From contig JAAVEM010000017.1 in NCBI GenBank assembly GCA_014801235.1, forward strand, positions 16,963-57,002: DNA of 40,040 nucleotides. Direction: 5' to 3'. A program made the position numbers and the translations under genes. Positions 7,467 through 16,822 of the stretch are shown in pieces (the first letter of the stretch is position 1; each line of letters begins with the position of its first letter). The notes beneath the pieces are model-generated. The model saw nothing but the letters and a program-made list of their open reading frames with translations. It was not told the origin of the DNA and did no database searches. Origin of the DNA: Bacteroides sp. (GTDB lineage: Bacteria > Bacteroidota > Bacteroidia > Bacteroidales > Muribaculaceae).

Positions 7467-7503
7467 TTAAATTTACACCCATTAATTAATCCATTAAATT
7501 TAA
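7467..7503. repeat. AT-rich palindromes in the arabinose operon leader
   Basis: TTAAATTTA occurs at 7467-7475 and again at 7494-7502. The 10-bp palindrome ATTAATTAAT lies between them at 7481-7490. All three lie in the leader before the ATG at 7509. They may be further regulator sites or simply an unstructured leader. Confidence 0.4.
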
Positions 7504-7508
7504 GCACC

Positions 7509-8666
7509 ATGCATTACTCAAAAATCATCGCCGCCGCAGCTGTCGCAGTCACCGCTTTAGGTTCTTGCGGCAATGGCGACAAAGCTGCAAACGTCACCGC
7601 TTCGGGACTCGACCCCGATAAATTCATCGCCGAGGTCGACGGGAAAAATACCGGACTCTACACGCTTAAAAACGCGTCGGGCATGGAGGTGTGCATCACC
7701 AACTATGGCGGACGCATCGTTTCGATATCGGTGCCTGACCGCGACGGAGAGCTGCGCGACGTGGTGCTGGGTTTTGACAGCATCCAGGCTTATTTCCCTG
7801 AAAACAACGCGACCGACTTTGGCGCGGCGATAGGACGATATGCCAACCGCATAGGGCACGGCATCATAGTTGTGGACGGCGACACGGTGAAACTGCCGGT
7901 GAACAACTTCGGACACACTCTGCACGGCGGTCCACAGGGATGGCAATACAAGGTCTATGACGTGAAAGAGGCGACCGACTCGACACTCACTCTGGCGATG
8001 CTCTCGCCCGACGGCGACAACGGTTTTCCCGGCACGGTGAACGCCGAGGTGACCTACCGCCTCACCGCCGACAATGCGATAGACATCTCTTACAAGGCGC
8101 AGACCGACAAGAAGACGCCTATCAACTTGACCAACCACTCTTATTTCAATCTCAGCGGCGACGCGTCGCGCGACGTGCTTGGACACATTATTTATATAAA
8201 CGCCGACAGTTTCACTCCTGTCGACTCGACGTTCATGACCACCGGCGAGATTCTTCCCGTGAAGGGAACGGCGATGGACTTCACGACAGCGCGGGCTATC
8301 GGCGAGGGGTATACCGACTCGGTGACCGACACGCAGGTGATCTATGGCGGAGGTTATGACCACAACTGGGTGCTCAACACCGCAGGCGACATCAACACCG
8401 CCGCCGTGGAAATGTATTCGCCCGAGAGCGGCATAGCCTTGACGGTCTACACCGACGAGCCGGGCGTTCAGTTCTATGCCGGCAACTTCCTCGACGGAAG
8501 CGTGAAGGGAAAGGGCGGCGTGGCTTATGAACGCAACACGGGAGTGGCTCTCGAGACGCAGCACTATCCCGACAGCCCCAACAAGCCTGAATGGCCGTCG
8601 GCATGGCTTGAGCCGGGAGCGACCTACACAAGCCACTGTATTTATAAATTCAGCGTGAAAGAGTAA
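7509..8666 (+). CDS. Aldose 1-epimerase (mutarotase), lipoprotein
   Basis: 385 residues from the ATG at 7509. The in-frame ATG at 7464 is rejected because the signal peptide begins MHYSKIIAAAAVAV and ends in a lipobox, ALGSC. The enzyme interconverts alpha and beta anomers of aldoses. Visible GalM hallmarks are NRIGHG, the catalytic-His region TNHSYFNLSG, YDHNWVL, and the acidic TDEPGVQFYAGN segment near the C-terminus. The lipid anchor places it in the periplasm or on the outer membrane rather than in the cytosol, which suits preparing pentose for uptake. It is the first gene of the arabinose operon, 28 bases before the transporter gene. Confidence 0.93.
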   Translation: MHYSKIIAAAAVAVTALGSCGNGDKAANVTASGLDPDKFIAEVDGKNTGLYTLKNASGMEVCITNYGGRIVSISVPDRDGELRDVVLGFDSIQAYFPENNATDFGAAIGRYANRIGHGIIVVDGDTVKLPVNNFGHTLHGGPQGWQYKVYDVKEATDSTLTLAMLSPDGDNGFPGTVNAEVTYRLTADNAIDISYKAQTDKKTPINLTNHSYFNLSGDASRDVLGHIIYINADSFTPVDSTFMTTGEILPVKGTAMDFTTARAIGEGYTDSVTDTQVIYGGGYDHNWVLNTAGDINTAAVEMYSPESGIALTVYTDEPGVQFYAGNFLDGSVKGKGGVAYERNTGVALETQHYPDSPNKPEWPSAWLEPGATYTSHCIYKFSVKE

Positions 8667-8694
8667 TAACCAAATCAAATATATCACATAAACA

Positions 8695-10377
8695 ATGCAA
8701 TTACTTGACTGGATTGTCATCGGGCTGTTTTTCGTAGCCCTGATAGGCATTATCGTTTGGGTTCTGCGCCAGAAGCAGAACAATGCCGCCGACTACTTCC
8801 TGGGCGGCAAGGACGCCACATGGATTGCCATCGGCGCCTCGATTTTCGCTTCAAACATCGGTTCGGAGCATCTCATTGGTCTTGCCGGCGCCGGCGCTTC
8901 GAGCGGAATGGCGATGGCTCACTGGGAGATTCAGGGTTGGATGATTCTTATACTCGGCTGGGTGTTTGTTCCGTTCTACACGCGCAGTATGGTCTACACG
9001 ATGCCTGAGTTCCTTGAACGGCGCTATAACTCGGCTTCGCGCACGATTCTGTCGCTTATCTCGCTTATCAGCTATGTGCTCACGAAGGTTGCCGTGACGG
9101 TCTATGCCGGCGGTCTCGTGTTCCAGCAAGTGTTTGGCATCGACACCCTGTGGGGAATAGACTTTTTCTGGATCGCCGCGATAGGGCTCGTGCTGCTGAC
9201 GGCTCTCTACACGATTGTGGGCGGTATGAAATCGGTGCTTTACACCTCGGTGTTGCAGACTCCCATATTGCTTCTCGGGTCGCTCATCATTCTCGTTCTG
9301 GGGCTCAAGGCTCTTGGCGGCTGGGATGAGATGATCGCCACCTGCTCGCAAGTGGTGGTGAACGACTATGGCGACACGATGACAAATCTTATACGCGATA
9401 ACCGTGACCTTCAGTATCCCTGGCTGGGCGCCCTCATAGGGTCGGCTGTGATCGGTTTCTGGTACTGGTGTACCGACCAGTTCATCGTTCAGCGCGTTCT
9501 TTCGGGAAAGGATGAGAGGGAGGCTCGCCGAGGCACTATATTCGGCGCTTATCTTAAGCTCCTTCCGGTGTTCCTGTTCCTCATTCCGGGAATGATCGCC
9601 TTCGCGCTTCACACCCGCGGAATCGAGGTGAACGGCGAAGTGTTTAAACTCTCTACTCCCGACGCCGCTTTCCCGGTGCTCGTGGCAAAACTTCTTCCCG
9701 CCGGAGTGAAGGGTCTTATCGTGTGTGGCATTCTTGCGGCGCTGATGAGCTCGCTCGCGTCGCTGTTCAACTCGTCGGCGGCTCTTTTCACAATCGACTT
9801 CTACCAACGCTACAAGCCTGACACCGACCCGAAGAAACTGGTGCGCATCGGTCAGGCTGCGACAGTCGTTATCGTTATTCTCGGAGTGCTCTGGATTCCG
9901 GTGATGCGCTCGATAGGCGACGTGCTCTACAATTATCTCCAGGACGTGCAGTCGGTTCTCGCTCCGGGTATCGCCGCGGCGTTCCTGATGGGTGTGTGCT
10001 GGAAGCGCGCCACAGCCAAGGGGGGCATGTGGGGACTTATCGCCGGTCTTGTTATCGGCATCACCCGTCTCTGCTCGAAAATCTATTACAGCAACGTCGC
10101 CGAGCTTCCCGGCAACCAGAACTGGTTCAAGTGGATGTTCTATGATTCCAACTGGCTCTTCTTCTGCGGCTGGATGCTCGTGTTCTGTATTCTTGTAGTG
10201 GTTGTGGTGAGCCTCTTCACAAAGGCTCCGGAGGAGGAGAAGATCAGGGGGCTTGTGTTTGGCACCTCTACCGCCGAGCAGAAGGCAGCCACCCGCGCGA
10301 GCTGGAATGTATGGGATGTGATCCACACCGTCATCATTCTCGGCATAACCGTGGCGTTCTATTGGTATTTCTGGTAG
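8695..10377 (+). CDS. Sodium:solute symporter (SSS/SGLT family), likely arabinose uptake
   Basis: 560 residues with about 14 hydrophobic segments spread over the full length. The N-terminal SSS pattern is clear: YFLGGKDATWIAIGASIFASNIGSEH, then GLAGAGASSG and MPEFLERRY. A second signature, SSLASLFNSSAALFTIDFYQRY, follows near residue 350. The family couples sugar import to the sodium gradient at the inner membrane. Substrate assignment to L-arabinose rests on the operon, which encodes the whole arabinose pathway and its Nudix regulator. It ends four bases before the regulator gene. Other pentoses or short arabino-sugars cannot be excluded. Confidence 0.92.
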   Translation: MQLLDWIVIGLFFVALIGIIVWVLRQKQNNAADYFLGGKDATWIAIGASIFASNIGSEHLIGLAGAGASSGMAMAHWEIQGWMILILGWVFVPFYTRSMVYTMPEFLERRYNSASRTILSLISLISYVLTKVAVTVYAGGLVFQQVFGIDTLWGIDFFWIAAIGLVLLTALYTIVGGMKSVLYTSVLQTPILLLGSLIILVLGLKALGGWDEMIATCSQVVVNDYGDTMTNLIRDNRDLQYPWLGALIGSAVIGFWYWCTDQFIVQRVLSGKDEREARRGTIFGAYLKLLPVFLFLIPGMIAFALHTRGIEVNGEVFKLSTPDAAFPVLVAKLLPAGVKGLIVCGILAALMSSLASLFNSSAALFTIDFYQRYKPDTDPKKLVRIGQAATVVIVILGVLWIPVMRSIGDVLYNYLQDVQSVLAPGIAAAFLMGVCWKRATAKGGMWGLIAGLVIGITRLCSKIYYSNVAELPGNQNWFKWMFYDSNWLFFCGWMLVFCILVVVVVSLFTKAPEEEKIRGLVFGTSTAEQKAATRASWNVWDVIHTVIILGITVAFYWYFW

Positions 10378-10381
10378 CGGC

Positions 10382-11083
10382 ATGGATGAAACTTTCGACT
10401 TGGGCGCAGGCTCTTATTACTCGGTCCATGACCGCTATCCGGTCAGTGTCGACTGTATTCTGTTCAGCCTTCACGGAGGGGAGCTCAGCGTGCTTCTGGC
10501 TCCCCGCAAGTTTGAGCCTCACCGCGGTGTGCCGTCGCTGATGGGCGGTTTTGTCAAGCACGATGAAACGCTTGACGAGGCTGCGGCGCGGGTGCTGTGG
10601 GAGCTGACCGGACTTGACGACGTCTACATGGAGCAGGTGGGGGCGTTTGGAGCCCTTGACCGCGACCCGGGCGAAAGGGTGATTTCGGTGGCTTATTTCG
10701 CTTTGATAAAGAGCGACGGGGTGATCGACGCGCGAGTCGGAAAATATGATGCCGAATGGGTGAGCGTTGGGCGGCTGCCCGAACTGAAATTTGACCATCC
10801 GCTCATGATTGAGCGCGCGCTCGACGCGTTGCACCGCAAAGTGGCGCGTGAGCCGGTGGCGTTCAATCTGCTTCCCGAGCTGTTCACGCTTACGCAGGCT
10901 CAGATGCTTTATGAGCGTATTCTGGGCAGGAGCGTTGACAAGCGCAATTTCCGCCGCCAGCTGCTTGACAACAAGTGCATAGAGCTGACCGACAAAATAG
11001 ACAAACTCAACTCGCGGCGCGGGGCGGCGATGTATCGCTTCAACCGGGAGTCATATAAGGAAACATTAAAATTTAAGATATAG
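10382..11083 (+). CDS. araR: Nudix-type transcriptional regulator, AraR-like
   Basis: 233 residues. The N-terminal two thirds form a Nudix fold, with [24 protein letters not shown] in the place of the Nudix box. The catalytic REUXEE signature is not intact (VLWELTGL), so hydrolase activity is unlikely and a sensor role fits. The C-terminal part, [15 protein letters not shown] to [10 protein letters not shown], is the winged-helix DNA-binding domain of NrtR/AraR-type regulators. A Nudix-derived AraR is known to repress arabinose genes in Bacteroides and to be released by L-arabinose. This gene lies inside the operon it would control. A possible operator is the palindrome at 7419-7434. Confidence 0.9.
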   Translation: MDETFDLGAGSYYSVHDRYPVSVDCILFSLHGGELSVLLAPRKFEPHRGVPSLMGGFVKHDETLDEAAARVLWELTGLDDVYMEQVGAFGALDRDPGERVISVAYFALIKSDGVIDARVGKYDAEWVSVGRLPELKFDHPLMIERALDALHRKVAREPVAFNLLPELFTLTQAQMLYERILGRSVDKRNFRRQLLDNKCIELTDKIDKLNSRRGAAMYRFNRESYKETLKFKI

Positions 11084-11091
11084 AAGTTATC

Positions 11092-11784
11092 ATGCTTGAA
11101 AAACTGAAAGAAGAGGTGTTCCGTGCCAATCTCGACCTGGTAAAACACGGACTTGTCATCTTTACCTGGGGAAATGTGTCGGGAATTGACCGCGAATCGG
11201 GATTGGTGGTCATAAAGCCGAGCGGAGTGGATTATGACGAGATGAAGGCATCAGACATGGTTGTGGTCGACCTTGACGGCAATGTGGTGGAAGGCTCGTT
11301 GCGCCCGTCGTCGGACACGCCGACCCATCTCGTTCTTTACAAGGCTTTTCCCGAGATAGGGGGCGTGGTCCACACTCATTCCACTTATGCCACGGCATGG
11401 TCTCAGGCGGGCGTCGACCTGCCCAACATAGGCACTACCCATGCCGACTATTTCCACAACGCCATCCCATGCACTCCCGACATGACGAAGGAGGAGGTGG
11501 AAGGCGACTATGAGCTTGAAACTGGCAACGTGATAGTGAAGCGTTTCGAAGGGATGAATCCCATGCACACTCCGGGCGTTCTCGTCAAGAACCATGGACC
11601 GTTTGCCTGGGGCAAGAATCCTCATGACGCAGTTCACAACGCCGTGGTGATGGAGCAGGTGGCAAAGATGGCGAGTATCGCCTATACGGTAAATCCGGGG
11701 TTGACCATGAACCCGCTGCTTGTGGAGAAACATTTCAACCGCAAGCATGGTCCTAACGCTTATTACGGACAGGCTAAGAAGTGA
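11092..11784 (+). CDS. araD: L-ribulose-5-phosphate 4-epimerase
   Basis: 230 residues, essentially the length of E. coli AraD (231). It converts L-ribulose-5-phosphate to D-xylulose-5-phosphate, the last step before the pentose phosphate pathway. It belongs to the class II aldolase/adducin fold. Zinc-binding histidines are visible in [12 protein letters not shown] and [11 protein letters not shown], and the phosphate-binding region is TWGNVSGID near the N-terminus. The [15 protein letters not shown] segment is typical of AraD rather than fuculose aldolase. It starts eight bases after araR. Confidence 0.96.
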   Translation: MLEKLKEEVFRANLDLVKHGLVIFTWGNVSGIDRESGLVVIKPSGVDYDEMKASDMVVVDLDGNVVEGSLRPSSDTPTHLVLYKAFPEIGGVVHTHSTYATAWSQAGVDLPNIGTTHADYFHNAIPCTPDMTKEEVEGDYELETGNVIVKRFEGMNPMHTPGVLVKNHGPFAWGKNPHDAVHNAVVMEQVAKMASIAYTVNPGLTMNPLLVEKHFNRKHGPNAYYGQAKK

Positions 11785-11834
11785 AATTTGGATAAAAGAT
11801 AATCTAAGAATAATACAAAAAAAAGAAAATAATC

Positions 11835-13370
11835 ATGAGCAAAGTTTTTGACAATCTTGAAGTGTGGTGGGTGACAGGCGCCCAGCTTTTGTATGGCGGC
11901 GATGCCGTGAAAGTGGTGGATTCTCATTCAAAGGAGATGGTTGCCGGGCTGAATGACTCGGGCAATCTGCCTATCAAAATAGTGTATAAGGGCACTGCAA
12001 ACTCGTCGAAAGAGGTTGAGGCTGTGATGAAGGCAGCAAGCGGCGACGAGAAATGCGTGGGCGTGATCACATGGATGCACACTTTCTCACCGGCGAAGAT
12101 GTGGATTCACGGACTTCAGCAGCTGCGCAAGCCGCTGTTGCATCTCCACACTCAGTATAATGCCGAGATTCCCTGGGAGACCATGGACATGGATTTCATG
12201 AACCTAAACCAGTCGGCTCACGGCGACCGTGAATTCGGCCACATCTGCGCGCGCTTGAACGTGCGCCGCAAGGTGGTGGTGGGTCATTGGAGCGATCCCG
12301 CCACTCAGTCGAAGATCGCGGTGTGGTCGCGCGTTGCCGCCGCATGGGCTGACGCTCAGGACATGCTCATCGTGCGTTTCGGCGATCAGATGAACAACGT
12401 GGCTGTCACCGACGGCGACAAGGTGGCTGCCGAGATGCAGCTCGGCTATCATGTGGACTATTGCCCCGTGAGCGAGCTGATGGAATATTATAAAAAGGTG
12501 AACGAGGATGATGTGACCGAGTTGATGAAGACCTACTTCTCGCTGTATGCCTATGACGCAGAACTCGCCAAGGAGGGAACCGCAGGCTATAACTCGGTGC
12601 GCAACGCTGCAAGAGCCGAACTCGCCATCCGCAGCTGTCTTGAGGCTAAGGGGGCTAAAGGCTTCACCACCAATTTCGACGACCTCGGCACTGATGATAT
12701 CAACGACCCGCATTTCGTGGGATTTGACCAGATTCCCGGACTTGCGTCGCAGCGTCTTATGGAGGAGGGCTACGGTTTCGGCGCCGAAGGCGACTGGAAG
12801 TCGGCAGCTCTTTACCGCACCGTGTGGTATATGACTCAGGGTCTTAAGGGCGGCTGCTCATTCCTTGAGGACTACACGCTCAACTTCAACGGAGCGCAGA
12901 GCTCTATCCTGCAAGCCCACATGCTCGAGGTGTGCCCGCTTATCGCCGAGGAGAAACCGCGTCTTGAGGTGCATCATCTCGGAATCGGAATACGCAAGGC
13001 TCAGACCGCGCGCCTGGTGTTCACCTCCAAGCCCGGAGCCGGCATAACCGCCACCGTGATAGATATGGGCAACCGCTTCCGCTTGATCGTCAACGACGTG
13101 GAATGCATCAAGTCCAAGCCGCTGCCGAGCCTTCCCGTGGCATCGGCTCTATGGATTCCCATGCCCAATTTTGAAATCGGCGCCGCAGCGTGGATTCTTG
13201 CCGGCGGCACCCACCATTCATGTTTCTCCTATGACATCACTCCCGAGTATTGGGAAGATTATGCCGAGATTGCGGGAATAGAGATGGTGAGAATCGACAA
13301 GGACACCACTATCAGCAATTTCAAGAAGGAGCTGCGTTACAACGAAGTGTATTACATGCTTAAAAAATAA
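11835..13370 (+). CDS. araA: L-arabinose isomerase
   Basis: 511 residues (E. coli AraA is 500). It isomerises L-arabinose to L-ribulose with a divalent metal. The N-terminal VWWVTGAQLLYG is diagnostic. The metal-site Glu and His residues are expected in EGDWKSAALYRT, SFLEDYTLNF, HHLGIG and GGTHHSCFSYD, all present in order. The segment WMHTFSPAKMWIHGL is also typical. It follows araD by 50 AT-rich bases, a longer gap than elsewhere in the operon, and precedes the kinase by three bases. Confidence 0.97.
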   Translation: MSKVFDNLEVWWVTGAQLLYGGDAVKVVDSHSKEMVAGLNDSGNLPIKIVYKGTANSSKEVEAVMKAASGDEKCVGVITWMHTFSPAKMWIHGLQQLRKPLLHLHTQYNAEIPWETMDMDFMNLNQSAHGDREFGHICARLNVRRKVVVGHWSDPATQSKIAVWSRVAAAWADAQDMLIVRFGDQMNNVAVTDGDKVAAEMQLGYHVDYCPVSELMEYYKKVNEDDVTELMKTYFSLYAYDAELAKEGTAGYNSVRNAARAELAIRSCLEAKGAKGFTTNFDDLGTDDINDPHFVGFDQIPGLASQRLMEEGYGFGAEGDWKSAALYRTVWYMTQGLKGGCSFLEDYTLNFNGAQSSILQAHMLEVCPLIAEEKPRLEVHHLGIGIRKAQTARLVFTSKPGAGITATVIDMGNRFRLIVNDVECIKSKPLPSLPVASALWIPMPNFEIGAAAWILAGGTHHSCFSYDITPEYWEDYAEIAGIEMVRIDKDTTISNFKKELRYNEVYYMLKK

Positions 13371-13373
13371 GCG

Positions 13374-14969
13374 ATGGATGCAAAATCGACAATAGAGGCA
13401 GGTAAAGCCATTCTCGGAATCGAGTTTGGCTCTACCCGCATTAAAGCGGTGCTTATCGACGAGGACAACCGTCCCATAGCCCAGGGGTGCCATGAATGGG
13501 AGAATCAGCTTGTGGACGGATTGTGGTCCTACAGCGTCGAGGCTGTGTGGTTCGGACTTCAGGACTGTTACCGCGACTTGCGAGCTAATGTCAAGGAGCT
13601 GTATGGCGTGGAGATAGAGCGCCTTGCCTCGATAGGTGTGAGCGCGATGATGCACGGATATATGGCATTTGATAAGAACGGGAAGATATTGACCCCGTTC
13701 CGCACGTGGCGAAACACCAATACCGGACGTGCCGCCGCCGAGCTGTCGGAGCTGTTCGTGTTCAACATTCCGCTGCGCTGGAGCATCTCTCACCTGTATC
13801 AGGCTATTCTTGACAACGAGGAGCACGTGAAGGAGATCGATTTCCTCACCACGCTCGCGGGATACATTCATTGGCAGATAACCGGAGAAAGAGTGCTCGG
13901 TATCGGCGACGCTTCGGGAATGCTCCCCATCGATCCGTCGACTAAGGATTATTCGATGGAGATGGTTGATAAGTTTGACCGTCTCATCTCGGATAAGGGA
14001 TATAAATGGACGCTCACCGACATCTTGCCCAAGGTGCTTGTGGCTGGCGAGAGCGGAGGATTTCTCACGCCCGCCGGCGCTAAGAGCATCGACATCTCAG
14101 GACATCTTCAGCCGGGTATTCCGGTGTGTCCTCCCGAGGGTGATGCCGGAACCGGCATGACGGCGACCAATGCGGTCAAGAAATGCACGGGCAATGTTTC
14201 GGCGGGCACCTCTTCATTCTCGATGATTGTGCTTGAAAAGGACCTGTCGAAGCCCTATGAAGTGATAGACATCGTGACCACTCCCGACGGCAGCCCCGTG
14301 GCGATGGTTCATTGCAACAATTGCACGTCGGACCTTAATGCCTGGGTGAATATCTTCAGGGAGTACAGCGAACTGATGGGGTATAAGGTGGATATGAACG
14401 AGATTTACGGACGCTTGTATAACAACGCTCTTACGGGCGACGCAGATTGCGGTGGACTGATGTCCTACAATTATTTCTCGGGCGAACCGGTGACCGGATT
14501 GACCGAAGGACGCCCGCTGCTGGTGCGTTCGGTGGATGACAAGTTCAGTCTCGCCAATTTCATGCGCGCCAATCTCTATGCCTCGGTCAGCGTTTTGAAA
14601 ATCGGCAATGACATTCTGTTTAATGATGAAAAAATCAAGGTCGACAGGATAACCGGTCATGGCGGACTGTTCAAGACTCCCGGAGTGGGGCAGCGTGTGC
14701 TTGCCGCCGCGCTTAATTCGCCGATTTCGGTGATGGAGACCGCCGGAGAGGGCGGCGCGTGGGGCATGGCTCTGCTTGCGTCATATCTTGTCAACAACAA
14801 AGAGGGAAGTGATCTCTCTGAGTTCCTTGACAAGAAAGTGTTTGCCGGCGATATCGGTTTTGAGATAATCCCCACGGCTGAGGATGTGGAGGGATTCAAC
14901 CGCTATATAAAGAATTATGTGGATTGTCTTCCCATCGAGCAAGCAGCTGTAGAATATAAAAAACAGTAA
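13374..14969 (+). CDS. araB: FGGY-family ribulokinase (xylulokinase-like)
   Basis: 531 residues. The FGGY kinase N-terminal phosphate loop is LGIEFGSTRIKAVLID. The central catalytic Asp is expected in PPEGDAGTG, and the ATP-site segments are NVSAGTSSFSM and ETAGEGGAWGMALLA. It phosphorylates the ketose made by AraA. The operon makes L-ribulose the logical substrate, although such kinases in Bacteroidales are often labelled xylulokinase. The GHGGLFKTPGVGQ motif replaces the more usual FGGY signature text. The start lies three bases after the araA stop. No hairpin terminator follows, but GH43 has its own promoter. Confidence 0.88.
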   Translation: MDAKSTIEAGKAILGIEFGSTRIKAVLIDEDNRPIAQGCHEWENQLVDGLWSYSVEAVWFGLQDCYRDLRANVKELYGVEIERLASIGVSAMMHGYMAFDKNGKILTPFRTWRNTNTGRAAAELSELFVFNIPLRWSISHLYQAILDNEEHVKEIDFLTTLAGYIHWQITGERVLGIGDASGMLPIDPSTKDYSMEMVDKFDRLISDKGYKWTLTDILPKVLVAGESGGFLTPAGAKSIDISGHLQPGIPVCPPEGDAGTGMTATNAVKKCTGNVSAGTSSFSMIVLEKDLSKPYEVIDIVTTPDGSPVAMVHCNNCTSDLNAWVNIFREYSELMGYKVDMNEIYGRLYNNALTGDADCGGLMSYNYFSGEPVTGLTEGRPLLVRSVDDKFSLANFMRANLYASVSVLKIGNDILFNDEKIKVDRITGHGGLFKTPGVGQRVLAAALNSPISVMETAGEGGAWGMALLASYLVNNKEGSDLSEFLDKKVFAGDIGFEIIPTAEDVEGFNRYIKNYVDCLPIEQAAVEYKKQ

Positions 14970-15015
14970 TTGTAAACATAGCGCGAAGGTGGGCGGCGGT
15001 TTGACCCGATTGCTG

Positions 15016-15046
15016 CTTGCGGGTTCGAAATTTTTGCGTACCTTTG
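15016..15046 (+). promoter_or_regulatory. Promoter of the GH43 gene
   Basis: The -33 box CTTG (15016-15019) and -7 box TACCTTTG (15039-15046) are exactly 19 bases apart. This fits TTTG-N19-TAnnTTTG with one mismatch. The leader before the ATG at 15075 is about 25 bases. Confidence 0.65.
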
Positions 15047-15074
15047 CGAATATTAAAAACTTAAATAATACCTA

Positions 15075-16712
15075 ATGAACAAGAGACTTTCTTCACTTGT
15101 GCTTGCCGCTGCGTCGCTGATGTCGGTGTGTGTGGCTCTTCCGGCACAAAGCGCTCAGAAAACTTATACCAATCCGGTTTTGAATCTTGATTACAGCGAC
15201 CCCGACGTGGTTGCTGTGGGCGATGATTTCTATATGACCGCCTCGAGCTTCGTAAACGCTCCGGCACTCCCGATTCTTCATTCGAAAGACCTCGTGAACT
15301 GGACCATCGTTAATTATGCTCTTCCGGCAGTGGAACCGCTTGATCATTATGCCACCCCTCAGCACGGTTGCGGTGTGTGGGCTCCTTCGATCCGTTATCA
15401 TAACGGCGAGTTCTACATTTATTGGGGCGATCCCGACTATGGCGTTTTCATGGTTAAGACCAAGGATCCTCTCGGCGAATGGGAAAAACCGGTGCTTGTC
15501 TATCCCGCAAAGGGAATTATCGACACCACTCCGCTTTGGGATGAGGATGGCAAGGCTTATCTGGTGAACGGATGGGCAGCGAGCCGCTCGGGTCTTAACG
15601 CTATTATCACAGTGAGCGAGATGGCTCCCGACGGAAAGTCGCTGCTTGAAGACCCTGTGCTGGTGTATGACGGAACTTATCACGGCGACTTCACTATCGA
15701 AGGTCCGAAATTTTATAAGCGTAACGGATATTATTACATCCTCGCTCCCGCCGGCGGCGTTCCTACCGGCTGGCAGGTGGCTCTCCGTTCAAAATCGCCC
15801 TACGGTCCCTATGAGAACAAAATCGTGATGGCTCAGGGTGACACTGACATCAACGGTCCTCACCAGGGCGGTTGGGTTGAGACTCCCGACGGCGAATCAT
15901 GGTTCCTCAATTTCCAGGATCGTGACTACATGGGTCGAGTGGTTCATCTGAACCCCATGAAGTGGGTGAACGATTGGCCTGTTATCGGCGTAGACAAGGA
16001 TGGCGACGGTTGCGGCGAGCCAGTTCGCACTTACCGTATGCCTGTCGAGGGTCAGCCGAAATACGAGATGCAGGTTGACGACGATTTCAATACCCGTGAC
16101 CTTGGACTTCAGTGGCAGTGGAACTGCAACTATGACATGACTTTCGGTCTTCCTTCCGACCTCGGTTATTATCGCATCTACGGTCATAAACTGACCGGCG
16201 ACGAGGCTAACTTGTGGAAGGTTCCCAATATGTTGACCCAGAAATTCATGGCTGACGACTTTACCGCAACCGCCAAAGTGAAAGTGGTGGCAAATGCCGA
16301 CGGTCAGGAATCGGGACTTATCATCATGGGTCGTGACTATGGCGCGATCACTATTCAGCGCGAAGGCGACAACTTCCTTTTGAAGCAGCTTGAGTGCAAG
16401 GCAGCCGACAAGGGTAAACCTCAGACAACTGAAACTCTCGCCACTCTCAAGCCGACAAAGGCATATCAGTCGGGCGGAAGATTTGTGGAAGAGATGGACA
16501 TATGGTTGCGCGTTCACGTGGCTCCCGGCGGCGAGTGCAAGTTCTCTTACTCGCTTGACGGAAAGAAATTCATTCCTTGCGGCAAGCCGTTCACGGCTCG
16601 TGAAGGAACCTGGATCGGCGCGCGCGTTGGATTCATTTCGGTTCAGCCCGCAGGAAAGGAACGCGGCTGGATGGACCTTGACGACTTTAAGGTGACTATT
16701 AACAAGAAATAA
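15075..16712 (+). CDS. Glycoside hydrolase family 43, exported (arabinofuranosidase or xylosidase)
   Basis: 545 residues with a signal peptide ending at about LPAQSAQ. Residues of roughly 30-310 form the five-bladed GH43 propeller. The general base Asp is in NLDYSDPDVV, the pKa-modulating Asp is expected in IIDTTPLWDEDGK, and the general acid Glu is in FTIEGPKFYKRNG. The C-terminal 190 residues form a beta-sandwich of the kind attached to GH43 enzymes (DFTATAKVKVV to GARVGFISVQ). Position directly after the arabinose operon favours release of L-arabinose from plant arabinan or arabinoxylan. Beta-xylosidase activity is a real alternative. It acts in the periplasm or outside the cell. Confidence 0.9.
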   Translation: MNKRLSSLVLAAASLMSVCVALPAQSAQKTYTNPVLNLDYSDPDVVAVGDDFYMTASSFVNAPALPILHSKDLVNWTIVNYALPAVEPLDHYATPQHGCGVWAPSIRYHNGEFYIYWGDPDYGVFMVKTKDPLGEWEKPVLVYPAKGIIDTTPLWDEDGKAYLVNGWAASRSGLNAIITVSEMAPDGKSLLEDPVLVYDGTYHGDFTIEGPKFYKRNGYYYILAPAGGVPTGWQVALRSKSPYGPYENKIVMAQGDTDINGPHQGGWVETPDGESWFLNFQDRDYMGRVVHLNPMKWVNDWPVIGVDKDGDGCGEPVRTYRMPVEGQPKYEMQVDDDFNTRDLGLQWQWNCNYDMTFGLPSDLGYYRIYGHKLTGDEANLWKVPNMLTQKFMADDFTATAKVKVVANADGQESGLIIMGRDYGAITIQREGDNFLLKQLECKAADKGKPQTTETLATLKPTKAYQSGGRFVEEMDIWLRVHVAPGGECKFSYSLDGKKFIPCGKPFTAREGTWIGARVGFISVQPAGKERGWMDLDDFKVTINKK

Positions 16713-16730
16713 ACAAAAGTTCAGCTATCA

Positions 16731-16782
16731 CAGTGCCACGGGAAACATCGGAGTAGGACGCTTCAGGTTTCTCGTGGCACTG
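16731..16782 (+). terminator. Hairpin after the GH43 gene
   Basis: Sixteen-base arms at 16731-16746 (CAGTGCCACGGGAAAC) and 16767-16782 pair with one G-T wobble around a 20-base loop. A T-rich but broken stretch follows. It is probably the terminator of the GH43 transcript. The long loop is unusual, so a leader structure for the next gene is possible. Confidence 0.5.
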
Positions 16783-16822
16783 TTGGTTTAAAATTGGTTT
16801 TTGAAAATCTAATATATAATAT

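Noticed and set aside
7557-8783. Open frame of 408 codons on the minus strand opposite the mutarotase gene
   Set aside because: It is opposite a gene with clear GalM motifs, low-complexity and without known motifs.
8851-10383. Open frame of 510 codons on the minus strand opposite the symporter gene
   Set aside because: It lies wholly opposite a well-recognised SSS transporter. Its translation is rich in His, Arg and Glu with no membrane or domain pattern. It is a mirror of the codon pattern.
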